Positions 1-6,923 of a DNA stretch of 12,070 bases are shown here, piece by piece. Both the position numbers and the translations under genes were made by a program. Under the pieces are notes generated by a model that saw nothing but the letters and a program-made list of their open reading frames with translations, did no database searches and was not told where the DNA came from. This DNA comes from Clostridiales bacterium (GTDB lineage: Bacteria > Bacillota > Clostridia > Monoglobales > Firm-18), in the NCBI GenBank assembly GCA_031255355.1, contig JAIRSR010000224.1, forward strand, positions 1-12,070, written 5' to 3'. The first letter of the stretch is position 1. Each line of letters starts with the position of its first letter.

Positions 1-318
1 CCTGTGGTGAACGGTAAAACGCTTGATGTATCTTATATTAGCGCGATGGACGACCTCGAACAGGGAAGTTATGAGATTTTGGAGCCGAAAAAGGCGGCGT
101 TTCGCAGGTGTGAACCGTCGGAACCCGATGTGGTGATTGTACCCGCGATCGCCTTTGACCCGTCGGGGCATAGGATTGGTTACGGCGCGGGGTTTTATGA
201 CAGGCTGCTGCCGCAAACCAACGCGGTGAAAATAGGGATTGGGTACAGTTTTTGTATGGTGGAAAGCGCGTTCCCCGAGGCGCATGATGTTCCCGCCGAT
301 TATGTGATTACCGATTAG
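1..318 (+). CDS. 5-formyltetrahydrofolate cyclo-ligase, C-terminal part (5' end outside window)
   Basis: The enzyme converts 5-formyltetrahydrofolate to 5,10-methenyltetrahydrofolate using ATP in the cytoplasmic one-carbon pathway. The reading frame is open from base 1 and ends with TAG at 316-318, so about 105 residues are visible of a family that usually has 180-200; the N-terminal half lies upstream. The diagnostic stretch is FDPSGHRIGYGAGFYDR, the glycine-rich ATP/substrate-binding signature near the C terminus, preceded by PDVVIVPAIA and followed by the usual IGIGYSF strand and a C-terminal HDVPADYVITD segment. The GTG at position 4 is an internal valine codon, not a start. The next gene begins 37 bases downstream. 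The family assignment is firm; nothing can be said about the missing half. Confidence 0.93.
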   Translation, partial: PVVNGKTLDVSYISAMDDLEQGSYEILEPKKAAFRRCEPSEPDVVIVPAIAFDPSGHRIGYGAGFYDRLLPQTNAVKIGIGYSFCMVESAFPEAHDVPADYVITD

Positions 319-355
319 GCGCGGAGTGACAACACAACGAAAGGAAGGACCGCAC

Positions 356-1366
356 ATGGAACGGCAAAACAACGCGAACGCCCGGCGCGGTACGGATGCC
401 GTGCCGCCAAAACGCGCGGCGGAGGGAACGTATTCCGCAAGCCTTGGCGCGGCTGAGGAGTCCCCCGCCGGAGTGACTTTTCGCGGCGTGAAATGGCTTT
501 TGCTGTTTGTGTTTTATCTGCAATTTTTAGTGCCTGTGTTTTTGGAATGGTGTTGGAGCAAGGTTTCGGCGCAACCGCTGCCGGAGGAGGTGTATATGAT
601 CGCGGTACAGTTGTTCGCCGTGGCGTTGCCGTGCGCGGTGTTCCTGTATTTGTACTCCGCAAAGCCGCCGGAAACGCTGGGGCTTCGCAAAATCACGGCG
701 GAGCAAGGCGTGGTATGCGTGTTGCTCGGCGCGGCGGCGCAGCCGCTTGCTTCTTTGCTGAACATACCCGCGCTTTTGTATATCGGCGCGAAAACGGGCG
801 GGCTGCCCGAAGCGGCGGTCGGCACACCGCAAAACGCGGCGCAACTCGCCATCGCGCTTGCGGTCGTCGCGCTGCTTCCCGCAATATTTGAGGAACTGCT
901 GATGCGCGGGATTGTGCTGACGGCGACGCGGAACAACGGCTACAGAGCGTCGTTGCTGATTGGCGGGCTGTACTTCGCCTTGCTGCACAACCAAGCGGAA
1001 AATATCGCGGGGCATTTGTTCCTCGGCATTTTGCTTTGTTACCTCGTGTGGATGACGCGGTCTGTCTTTGCGGGAATGTTGGCGCATTTTTCGTTTAACG
1101 CCTTTGGTATGCTGCTCGATTACGCGGTGAGCGTGAAGTCGTCCGCGTATCCGTTCCTTGGCGGCGGCGTGTTTCAGTGGAGCGTGACGGCGGTGTGCGC
1201 GGTGCTGTTCTTCTTGCTCTCCGGCACGGTACACCGCAAACGGATTAAGCGCAACAGGTCGCGCGCGCTTCCGTTGCAGATGATTCGGTCGCTGGCGAAC
1301 TTCCCCGTACTGCTGATGATCGGGGGGTATATTTTGTTTCAGTACGTCCGCTATTTTAACTTGTAA
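356..1366 (+). CDS. CPBP (CAAX/Abi) family intramembrane glutamic-type protease
   Basis: A predicted polytopic membrane protein of 336 residues. The conserved CPBP motifs are present: FEELLMRG (Glu179-Glu180-x3-Arg184), FALLHN (His211) and LAHFSFN (His244, Asn248), the three sets of polar residues that form the active site in this family. About 45 polar, probably disordered residues come first, then seven to eight hydrophobic segments, with a basic KRIKRNRSR loop before the last one. I chose ATG 356 because AAGGAAGG lies 7 bases upstream; a GTG at 326 in the same frame has no such site. Relatives include CAAX prenyl-protein endopeptidases and bacteriocin-immunity proteins, but the substrate cannot be read from sequence. 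It sits between a folate gene and mltG, and no bacteriocin genes are nearby, so an immunity role is not supported here. Confidence 0.9.
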   Translation: MERQNNANARRGTDAVPPKRAAEGTYSASLGAAEESPAGVTFRGVKWLLLFVFYLQFLVPVFLEWCWSKVSAQPLPEEVYMIAVQLFAVALPCAVFLYLYSAKPPETLGLRKITAEQGVVCVLLGAAAQPLASLLNIPALLYIGAKTGGLPEAAVGTPQNAAQLAIALAVVALLPAIFEELLMRGIVLTATRNNGYRASLLIGGLYFALLHNQAENIAGHLFLGILLCYLVWMTRSVFAGMLAHFSFNAFGMLLDYAVSVKSSAYPFLGGGVFQWSVTAVCAVLFFLLSGTVHRKRIKRNRSRALPLQMIRSLANFPVLLMIGGYILFQYVRYFNL

Positions 1367-1410
1367 GTGTTTTAGATAAAATCTCGCCGATAGAGGGGAA
1401 GTGGTGCGGT

Positions 1411-2460
1411 ATGCGGTATCCGTCATACATCAAAAATGTACGTGAAAGGCGAAAACGCCATTATGTTCGGCTGTTGCTGATTGCGGCGCTGGCGGTGTTT
1501 GCCGTTGCGGAGACGGTGAGTATCCGCAATGACATATTTGGCAGGGACGCGGACCGCCGGGAAGTTACGGTGGAAATCGCGGAGGGCGCGTCAACGCGGG
1601 AAATCGCCGCGCTGTTGCGGGAACATAACATCATACGCCACCCGCTGGTGTTCCGTTTGACCGCAAAGGCGCGGGGCGCGGCGGACAGTTTCCAACTTGG
1701 GGAGCATACGCTGCGGAGCGGTATGGCGTACAGTGAGATTATCGCGGCAATTTCCGTGCCGTCCGTGCCGTCCGGCGCGGTGACGGTGACCATTCCTGAG
1801 GGAAGCGAACTGGCGCGGACGGCGGACAGGCTGTATCAGGCGTTCGCGCAAAAGGGCGCGGCTTTTGACAGGGACGTTTTTTTGGAGTTGTGCGAAACGG
1901 AACGGTTCGATTACCCCTTTGTACAAGAAATCACCCGCGCGGAAAACCGTTTGGAGGGGTATTTGTTCCCCTCTACTTATACTTTTTCCGGCGGGGTGAC
2001 GGAGCGGGAGGTAATCGTTCGGCTGTTGGATCAATTTTCGATAGAGTACACGGAGGAGTTGCGGGAACGCGCCGCCGCTTTGGGTATGACGACGGACGAG
2101 GTCATCACGTTAGCGTCCATTGTGGAGCGCGAGGGCGCAAGCGCGGAGGAGTTTAAGACGGTGGCAAGCGTATTCCGCAACCGTTTGGATAAAAAGATGA
2201 AGTTGGAATCCTGCGCTACCGTGCAGTACGTTTTGGGGGAGCGCAAAGAGGTGCTGAGCGTCGCGGATACGAAAATCAAATCGCCGTACAACACTTATTT
2301 GAGTTTCGGGCTGCCCGTAGGCCCGATTGCCTCGCCCGGCAAGGCGGCAATCGAGGCGGCACTCTATCCCGCGCAAACGGAGTATTTGTATTTTGTGCTG
2401 AAAGACGGAACGCATGTTTTTTCCCGCACGTACAAGGAGCATTTGCAGGCGATGAACTGA
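1411..2460 (+). CDS. mltG: Endolytic transglycosylase MltG (YceG-like)
   Basis: MltG cuts nascent peptidoglycan glycan strands inside the chain and is thought to set the site where synthesis terminates. The 349-residue protein has a short basic cytoplasmic tail, one membrane anchor at about residues 19-35, a LysM-like subdomain at about 50-115 and the YceG catalytic domain at about 125-345. Family signatures seen are ENRLEGYLFPSTY, LASIVEREG (with the catalytic Glu at about 239), the SVFRNRL segment, SPYNTYLSFGLPVGPI and SPGKAAIEAALYP. The length is normal for a Gram-positive member. ATG 1411 has an AGGGGAA element about 10 bases upstream. In Bacillus this gene (yrrL) also precedes trmR and trhP, so the order supports the call. 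The stop lies 33 bases before the proposed trmR start and in the same frame. Confidence 0.95.
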   Translation: MRYPSYIKNVRERRKRHYVRLLLIAALAVFAVAETVSIRNDIFGRDADRREVTVEIAEGASTREIAALLREHNIIRHPLVFRLTAKARGAADSFQLGEHTLRSGMAYSEIIAAISVPSVPSGAVTVTIPEGSELARTADRLYQAFAQKGAAFDRDVFLELCETERFDYPFVQEITRAENRLEGYLFPSTYTFSGGVTEREVIVRLLDQFSIEYTEELRERAAALGMTTDEVITLASIVEREGASAEEFKTVASVFRNRLDKKMKLESCATVQYVLGERKEVLSVADTKIKSPYNTYLSFGLPVGPIASPGKAAIEAALYPAQTEYLYFVLKDGTHVFSRTYKEHLQAMN

Positions 2461-2478
2461 CGCGCGGCGGCAACGCGG

Positions 2479-2487
2479 AAAGAGGTG
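2479..2487 (+). promoter_or_regulatory. Ribosome binding site that fixes the trmR start at a non-standard AUA codon
   Basis: AAAGAGGTG is close to the Shine-Dalgarno consensus and sits 6 bases before ATA at 2494. It lies just after the mltG stop (2458-2460) and just before another in-frame TGA at 2488-2490, so it can only serve a start downstream of 2490. No ATG, GTG or TTG in the trmR frame lies within useful distance. Confidence 0.7.
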
Positions 2488-2493
2488 TGAGGC

Positions 2494-3150
2494 ATAGAGC
2501 ATATTGACGAGTACAACATCAATCATGAGTATATCTGCCGTTATATACGGCGCGTTCTCAAGAAAAACACCGGCGAACTCGCGGAACTGGAGCGGTACGC
2601 GGAGCAACACGGCGTTCCCGTTTCACGCCCCGAAACGATACGGTTTATCGAAACGCTTTTGCGGAGCGCGAACGCCGGGACGGTGTTGGAAATCGGCACG
2701 GCAATCGGCTATTCCGCGATTGCTATGGCGCGGTGCGGCGCGGCGGTGACTACCGTGGAGCGGGACGCGGACTTGTTGCGGATTGCCCGCGAAAACGTGA
2801 CGAAGTACGGCTTTGACGGTAGGGTTACGGTCATCGGCGGCGACGCGGGGGAAGTGCTGAAGCGGTTGGACGGCGAGTTTGACTTTATTTTCCTCGACGC
2901 GGCAAAGGCACAGTACCGTGAGTTTTTCCCCCACTGTATGCGGTTGCTGAAGCGGGGCGGCGTGTTGCTGAGCGATAATGTTTTGTACAAGGGCATGGTG
3001 GCGACGGACGAACTTGCGGTGCGGCGCAAAATCACGATCATCAAGCGGCTGCGGCGGTATCTGGACGAGTTGTGCGCCGCAGAGGAGTTGGTGACTTCGA
3101 TTATACCAATCGGCGACGGCTGCGCGTTAAGTTATAAGATCGGCTTGTAG
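2494..3150 (+). CDS. trmR: tRNA 5-hydroxyuridine(34) O-methyltransferase TrmR, probable AUA start
   Basis: TrmR (YrrM) uses S-adenosylmethionine to methylate 5-hydroxyuridine at tRNA position 34, giving 5-methoxyuridine. From ATA 2494 the product is 218 residues, matching the usual length of about 215-220. The helical N-terminal part (residues 1-55) includes ELERYAEQHGVPVSRPE, a conserved family feature. Then come the SAM-binding VLEIGTAIGYSA (about 63-74) and metal-binding residues Asp135 (FLDAAKAQY) and Asp161-Asn162 (LLSDNVLYKG), with IPIGDGCALS near the end. The first standard start with any length is TTG 2659, which has no ribosome binding site and would delete the N-terminal region; CTG 2587 is no better. 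An AUA start or a sequencing error turning ATG into ATA are the two readings. The gene lies between mltG and trhP, whose product makes its substrate. Confidence 0.88.
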   Translation: MEHIDEYNINHEYICRYIRRVLKKNTGELAELERYAEQHGVPVSRPETIRFIETLLRSANAGTVLEIGTAIGYSAIAMARCGAAVTTVERDADLLRIARENVTKYGFDGRVTVIGGDAGEVLKRLDGEFDFIFLDAAKAQYREFFPHCMRLLKRGGVLLSDNVLYKGMVATDELAVRRKITIIKRLRRYLDELCAAEELVTSIIPIGDGCALSYKIGL

Positions 3151-3174
3151 CGTTATCAAAGGAGTAGACTGGAC

Positions 3175-4401
3175 ATGAAAAAACCCGAACTGCTCGCGCC
3201 TGCGGGCAACCTCGCGAAACTGAAAACGGCGGTGCAATACGGCGCGGACGCGGTGTACTTCGGCGGGGAGGAATTTTCCTTGCGGACGGCGTGCGATAAT
3301 TTTTCCCCCGACGATTTGAAGCGGGGCATCGATTATGTGAAGTCGCGCGGGAAAAAGGCATACGCGGCGACGAATATTATTATGCGCGACGGTGATTTTG
3401 ACGGACTTTACCGCTTTGCGCGGGAACTTCATGACCTCGGCGCGGACGGCGTGATTTTAGCGGATTTGGGGGCGTTGGACGTGGTGCGGGAGGCGGCGCC
3501 GTCTTTGCCGATTCACATCAGTACACAGGCGAACACCACGAATCACCGAAGCGCGGCGTTGCTGCACCGTTTGGGGGCGAAGCGCGTTGTGCTGGCGCGG
3601 GAGTTGGGGGAGGCGGACGTGCGCGAACTCCGCGAAAAGGCACCGCAATCGCTGGAACTTGAGATGTTTGTCCACGGCGCGATGTGCGTATCCTATTCGG
3701 GGCGGTGCCTGTTGAGCGGCTATATGGCGGGGCGCGACGCCAACCGGGGGGAGTGTGCGCATCCGTGCAGGTGGAAGTATCATTTGGTAGAGGAGAAACG
3801 CCCGGGGGAGTATATTCCTGTATTTGAAAATGACAGCGGCAGTTTTTTCTTTAACTCTAAGGATTTATGCCTTATCGAGTTTCTCCCGCAAATTATCGGC
3901 GCGGGGGTGGACGCGCTGAAAATCGAGGGCAGAGTGAAAAGTGAATATTACGCCGCGACGGTCGTTAAGGCGTACCGTGAGGAGTTAGACCGCTATTTGG
4001 ACAACCCGGAAACTTACGTGTTCGACCCGGCGCGGCTGGACGAGTTGCGCAAGGTGAGCCACAGGGAGTATTCCTACGGCTTTTGGCAAGGCAGGCCGAA
4101 CGGCGGCGGGCAGATTTACGACAGGAGCGCGTACATCAGAGAGTATGACGTGGCGGGGATTGTCACGGAATGTGACGCGGACGGCAACGCGGTCATTACG
4201 CAGAAAAATAAATTTTCCGCCGGGGACGAGGTGGAAGTCATTCGTCCGAAGGGCGGGTTCCTCACAATGACGCTCGGGAAACTCTACGACGCGGACGGCG
4301 CGGAAATCGACAGCGCACCCCACGCGGGTATGACGGTGAAAACGCGGCTTGCGGAATACGCGGAGCCATACGCGATGCTTAGAAAGAAGAGGATGCTATG
4401 A
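3175..4401 (+). CDS. trhP: U32 family tRNA 5-hydroxyuridine formation protein TrhP (YrrO/YegQ type)
   Basis: Members of this peptidase-U32 branch are needed for prephenate-dependent hydroxylation of tRNA U34; the old peptidase label is probably misleading for them. The 408-residue protein begins with KPELLAPAGNLAKL and keeps the TIM-barrel core features YGADAVYFGG and STQANTTN. The U32 signature EMFVHGAMCVSYSGRCLLS follows, then GECAHPCRW, giving four conserved cysteines at 171, 178, 194 and 198 that are candidate Fe-S ligands. FNSKDLCLI and ALKIEGRVKSEYY lead into a C-terminal beta domain (about 320-400). AAAGGAG lies 10 bases before ATG 3175. It follows trmR by 24 bases and overlaps rdgB by 4 bases (ATGA). 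Bacillus has two tandem copies (yrrN, yrrO); only one longer form is present here. RlhA, which modifies 23S rRNA, is a paralogue and the main alternative. Confidence 0.88.
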   Translation: MKKPELLAPAGNLAKLKTAVQYGADAVYFGGEEFSLRTACDNFSPDDLKRGIDYVKSRGKKAYAATNIIMRDGDFDGLYRFARELHDLGADGVILADLGALDVVREAAPSLPIHISTQANTTNHRSAALLHRLGAKRVVLARELGEADVRELREKAPQSLELEMFVHGAMCVSYSGRCLLSGYMAGRDANRGECAHPCRWKYHLVEEKRPGEYIPVFENDSGSFFFNSKDLCLIEFLPQIIGAGVDALKIEGRVKSEYYAATVVKAYREELDRYLDNPETYVFDPARLDELRKVSHREYSYGFWQGRPNGGGQIYDRSAYIREYDVAGIVTECDADGNAVITQKNKFSAGDEVEVIRPKGGFLTMTLGKLYDADGAEIDSAPHAGMTVKTRLAEYAEPYAMLRKKRML

Positions 4402-5006
4402 GGTTGGCGGCGGCAACGAAAAATGAGGGGAAAACGCGGGAACTTCGGGCGATGTTCGCGGATTGCGCCGACGGTAACGGCAATGCTTACGAACTGCTTA
4501 GTATGGGCGATTTGGGCATAGACGCTGATGTGGTCGAGGACGCGGACACCTTCGAGGGCAACGCGCTGAAAAAAGCGGAGGCGGTTATGCGCCTGTGCGG
4601 GGAAATCACGATCGCGGACGACAGCGGGCTTTGCGTCGAGGCGTTAGGCGGTGCGCCGGGGGTGTATTCCGCGCGGTATTCGGGCGCGGGGGCGACGGAC
4701 AGCCGCAACAATGAAATGTTGTTGAAACATATGGAACATCAGACGAACAGAAACGCGAAGTTTGTATGCGTGATTGCGGTAGTGTTCCCCGACGGCGGTT
4801 CCGCAACCGTGCGGGGGGAACTGCGCGGGCAAATTGCCTACGGCGTGAGCGGGACGGGCGGTTTTGGCTATGACGCGCTGTTTTACCTGCCGCAATACGG
4901 CAAGACCGCCGCGGAAATTCCGCAGGATTTGAAAAACCGTATCAGTCACCGCGGGCAGGCGGTTGCCGCGCTGAAAGAGTATTTGGCGCGGCTTGGCATG
5001 GTGTGA
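4398..5006 (+). CDS. rdgB: RdgB/HAM1 family XTP/dITP pyrophosphatase
   Basis: This cytoplasmic enzyme hydrolyses the non-canonical purine nucleotides dITP, dXTP and ITP to monophosphates, keeping them out of DNA and RNA. The 202-residue product has all family landmarks: TKNEGK (7-12, phosphate binding), EDADTFEGNALKKA (47-60), DDSGL (74-78, catalytic acids), GVYSARYSG (88-96), GTGGFGYDALF (152-162) and SHRGQA (183-188, base recognition). The start ATG overlaps the trhP stop as ATGA and has GAAGAGG 5 bases upstream, so translation is probably coupled to trhP. The length is typical. A 70-base gap follows before the histidine kinase. Confidence 0.96.
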   Translation: MRLAAATKNEGKTRELRAMFADCADGNGNAYELLSMGDLGIDADVVEDADTFEGNALKKAEAVMRLCGEITIADDSGLCVEALGGAPGVYSARYSGAGATDSRNNEMLLKHMEHQTNRNAKFVCVIAVVFPDGGSATVRGELRGQIAYGVSGTGGFGYDALFYLPQYGKTAAEIPQDLKNRISHRGQAVAALKEYLARLGMV

Positions 5007-5076
5007 GTTTTGTTTTGTGATGTTTTTGATACGCGGGGCAAAAGCCGGAGGGTTACGGAGCGGAGGGTGCGAAAGG

Positions 5077-6837
5077 GTGTTCAAAAGTATACAATGGAAG
5101 TTGGTATTGATGTTCGTGTTACTGATTTTGGCGGTAATGCTTGCTTTTGGCGCGTTTTTGCAGAACAGAATTTCGGTGTTTTATCATAATAACTTTCGCA
5201 GCGCGATGACGCTGGCATTTTCGCGGGAGTTGACCAACAAACTTGAGGAAGCGGTGCGGACGGGGGACGGTCTGAACGCTTTAACACAGGAACTCGCGAC
5301 GTATTCCGGGAGGATGGGCATCAGTTCCGACAGGAGTTATTATATTCTAAGCAGGAGGACCGGCGAGTTTTTGGCGGGTTCGGACAACGTGACGGACCTT
5401 GAAATCGAGCGGACGGATAATATCCTCGCCGCTATGGCGGGGAAAGCGGGGGACAAGGTGGAACCTTACCGGGATTACCTCGATTACGCCGTTGTTGCGG
5501 GGGAGGAGTATATCGTCTATGTGCGGGACAACAAGGAGCAAATGCTGGAACTGATCCGCGCGATTTATTCCATTTTGGCGCAGGCGTTGATCGCGGGGAT
5601 TTTGATTTCGATGATACTCGGGTTTTTCCTTTCCCGCACCATTACGCGCCCGATCAGCAATCTGACGCGCAAGGCGGCAAGCCTCGCGCGGGGGAATTTT
5701 GACACCAAAATCGACCTCAAGGCGAATGATGAAATCGGTACGCTGGCTTCCACTTTTAACCATATGACCGCTATGGTCAAAAGTTCTATGGAGGAAATCG
5801 CCAAGGAAAAAAATAAACTTGAAACGATGTTCCGCTATATGACGGACGGAATTATGGCGTTTGACATCAATCAGAGGGCGATGCACATCAACCCCGCCGC
5901 GAAAGAAATGCTCGGCATTGAGGATGACGGCGAGGGGATCGCGTTCGACAGTTATTTTGAAACGCTCAACGCGGATATTTGCATGGCGCAGATGCTTTAC
6001 ATCGACCAACAGGCGACGGTGGAGCGGCGCGTGGACGTGGGCGGTAAGAATTTTAAGGCGTATTTCGCCACCTTTGAAGTGGCGGAGGATAAGTTGAGCG
6101 GCGTGATTGTGGTGCTGCAAGATATTACGGAGGCGCAGAGGCTGGATATGTCCCGCCGTGAGTTTGTGGCGAATGTGTCCCACGAGTTGCGCACACCGCT
6201 GACGACGATTAAAAGTTACGCCGAAACGCTGTTGGATACCGCGCCGGACGGTGAGGAACGGCGGTTCCTCGACGTAATCAACCGCGAGGTAGACCGCATG
6301 ACGCGGATTGTAAAGGATTTGCTGACGCTGAGCAGTTTGGACAATCAGAAGTTGGTGCTTTCGTTTCAGAATTTTTCGCTGGAGGAGTTGCTGCGCGATA
6401 TTACCGCCAAAATGTCGATAGAGGCGAAAAATCACAAGCACGAAATGGTGTTCTTTCCGTCTACCGCCATTCCCGACCTTTACGGCGACCGGGACAGGTT
6501 GGAACAGGTAGTGACAAATATTTTGTCCAACGCGCTGAAATACACCCCCGACGGCGGGAAAATAGAGGTTTACGCGGGGTATTTGTACAACGAGGCGTAT
6601 ATTAAGATCAAGGACAACGGAATCGGAATCAAACAGCAGGATTTGCCGCGCGTTTTTGAACGGTTTTACCGCGCGGACAAGGCGCGTTCCCGCGAGCGCG
6701 GCGGCACGGGGTTGGGGCTTGCCATCGCGCGGAATTTTATTGAACTTCACGGCGGGACGATTAAAATAGACAGTGAGTACGGCAAGGGGACGGAAGTGTT
6801 AATCAAACTTCCTGTTAAGACCTCTTCGGAACCCTAA
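5077..6837 (+). CDS. Membrane sensor histidine kinase, WalK/PhoR type (HAMP-PAS-HisKA-HATPase)
   Basis: A 586-residue sensor kinase of a two-component system. Segments in order: membrane helix 1 (about 7-27), an extracytoplasmic domain of about 130 residues, helix 2 (about 162-185), HAMP (about 183-237, with SRTITRPISNLT), PAS (about 247-352), HisKA with the H-box FVANVSHELRTPLTTIKSY (phospho-acceptor His369), and HATPase_c with N box NILSNALKYTPDGG, G1 box DNGIGI and G2 box GGTGLGL. H-box and ERFYRADKARSRERGGTGLG resemble WalK, but PhoR-type kinases are close, so I give no symbol. GTG 5077 is preferred because GGAGGG lies 9 bases before it and the membrane helix then starts near the N terminus; TTG 4993 and ATG 5020 in the same frame add a poor leader and overlap or abut rdgB. 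No response regulator is in the window. Confidence 0.9.
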   Translation: MFKSIQWKLVLMFVLLILAVMLAFGAFLQNRISVFYHNNFRSAMTLAFSRELTNKLEEAVRTGDGLNALTQELATYSGRMGISSDRSYYILSRRTGEFLAGSDNVTDLEIERTDNILAAMAGKAGDKVEPYRDYLDYAVVAGEEYIVYVRDNKEQMLELIRAIYSILAQALIAGILISMILGFFLSRTITRPISNLTRKAASLARGNFDTKIDLKANDEIGTLASTFNHMTAMVKSSMEEIAKEKNKLETMFRYMTDGIMAFDINQRAMHINPAAKEMLGIEDDGEGIAFDSYFETLNADICMAQMLYIDQQATVERRVDVGGKNFKAYFATFEVAEDKLSGVIVVLQDITEAQRLDMSRREFVANVSHELRTPLTTIKSYAETLLDTAPDGEERRFLDVINREVDRMTRIVKDLLTLSSLDNQKLVLSFQNFSLEELLRDITAKMSIEAKNHKHEMVFFPSTAIPDLYGDRDRLEQVVTNILSNALKYTPDGGKIEVYAGYLYNEAYIKIKDNGIGIKQQDLPRVFERFYRADKARSRERGGTGLGLAIARNFIELHGGTIKIDSEYGKGTEVLIKLPVKTSSEP

Positions 6838-6867
6838 GCGCGGCGGCGTAAGCGGTATTTTTTTCGA

Positions 6868-6896
6868 TTGCGGTCAGGTTCCCGAACAGGTTTAAT
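6868..6896 (+). promoter_or_regulatory. Possible weak promoter before mnmG
   Basis: TTGCGG at 6868-6873 and TTTAAT at 6891-6896 are separated by 17 bases, inside the AT-rich 86-base gap between the kinase and mnmG. The -35 element matches the sigma-A consensus at only 3 of 6 positions and the -10 at 5 of 6. It is suggestive because this gap is longer and more AT-rich than the others upstream. No clear terminator for the kinase gene is seen in the gap. Confidence 0.3.
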
Positions 6897-6923
6897 ATTT
6901 TAATAAAAAAAGGAAGATTTAAT

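Noticed and set aside
527..1426. Open reading frame of 299 codons on the minus strand
   Set aside because: It lies opposite the CPBP protease gene and has an Arg/Gln/His-rich composition typical of a shadow frame; no ribosome binding site or domain is seen.
2504..2749. An 81-codon frame starting at TTG 2504, considered as a way to rescue trmR by frameshift
   Set aside because: The trmR frame itself carries the homologous N terminus back to 2494, so no frameshift is needed; this frame is Ser/Arg-rich shadow sequence.
5347..6750. Open reading frame of 467 codons on the minus strand
   Set aside because: It is antisense to the histidine kinase, whose motifs are unmistakable. The translation is rich in Arg, His and Val with no recognisable domain, as expected from the complement of GC-rich codons.
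6838..6923. Intrinsic terminator after the histidine kinase
   Set aside because: There is a T-run at 6858-6864 and a weak GGTTC/GAACA pairing, but no stable GC-rich stem directly before a T-tract.
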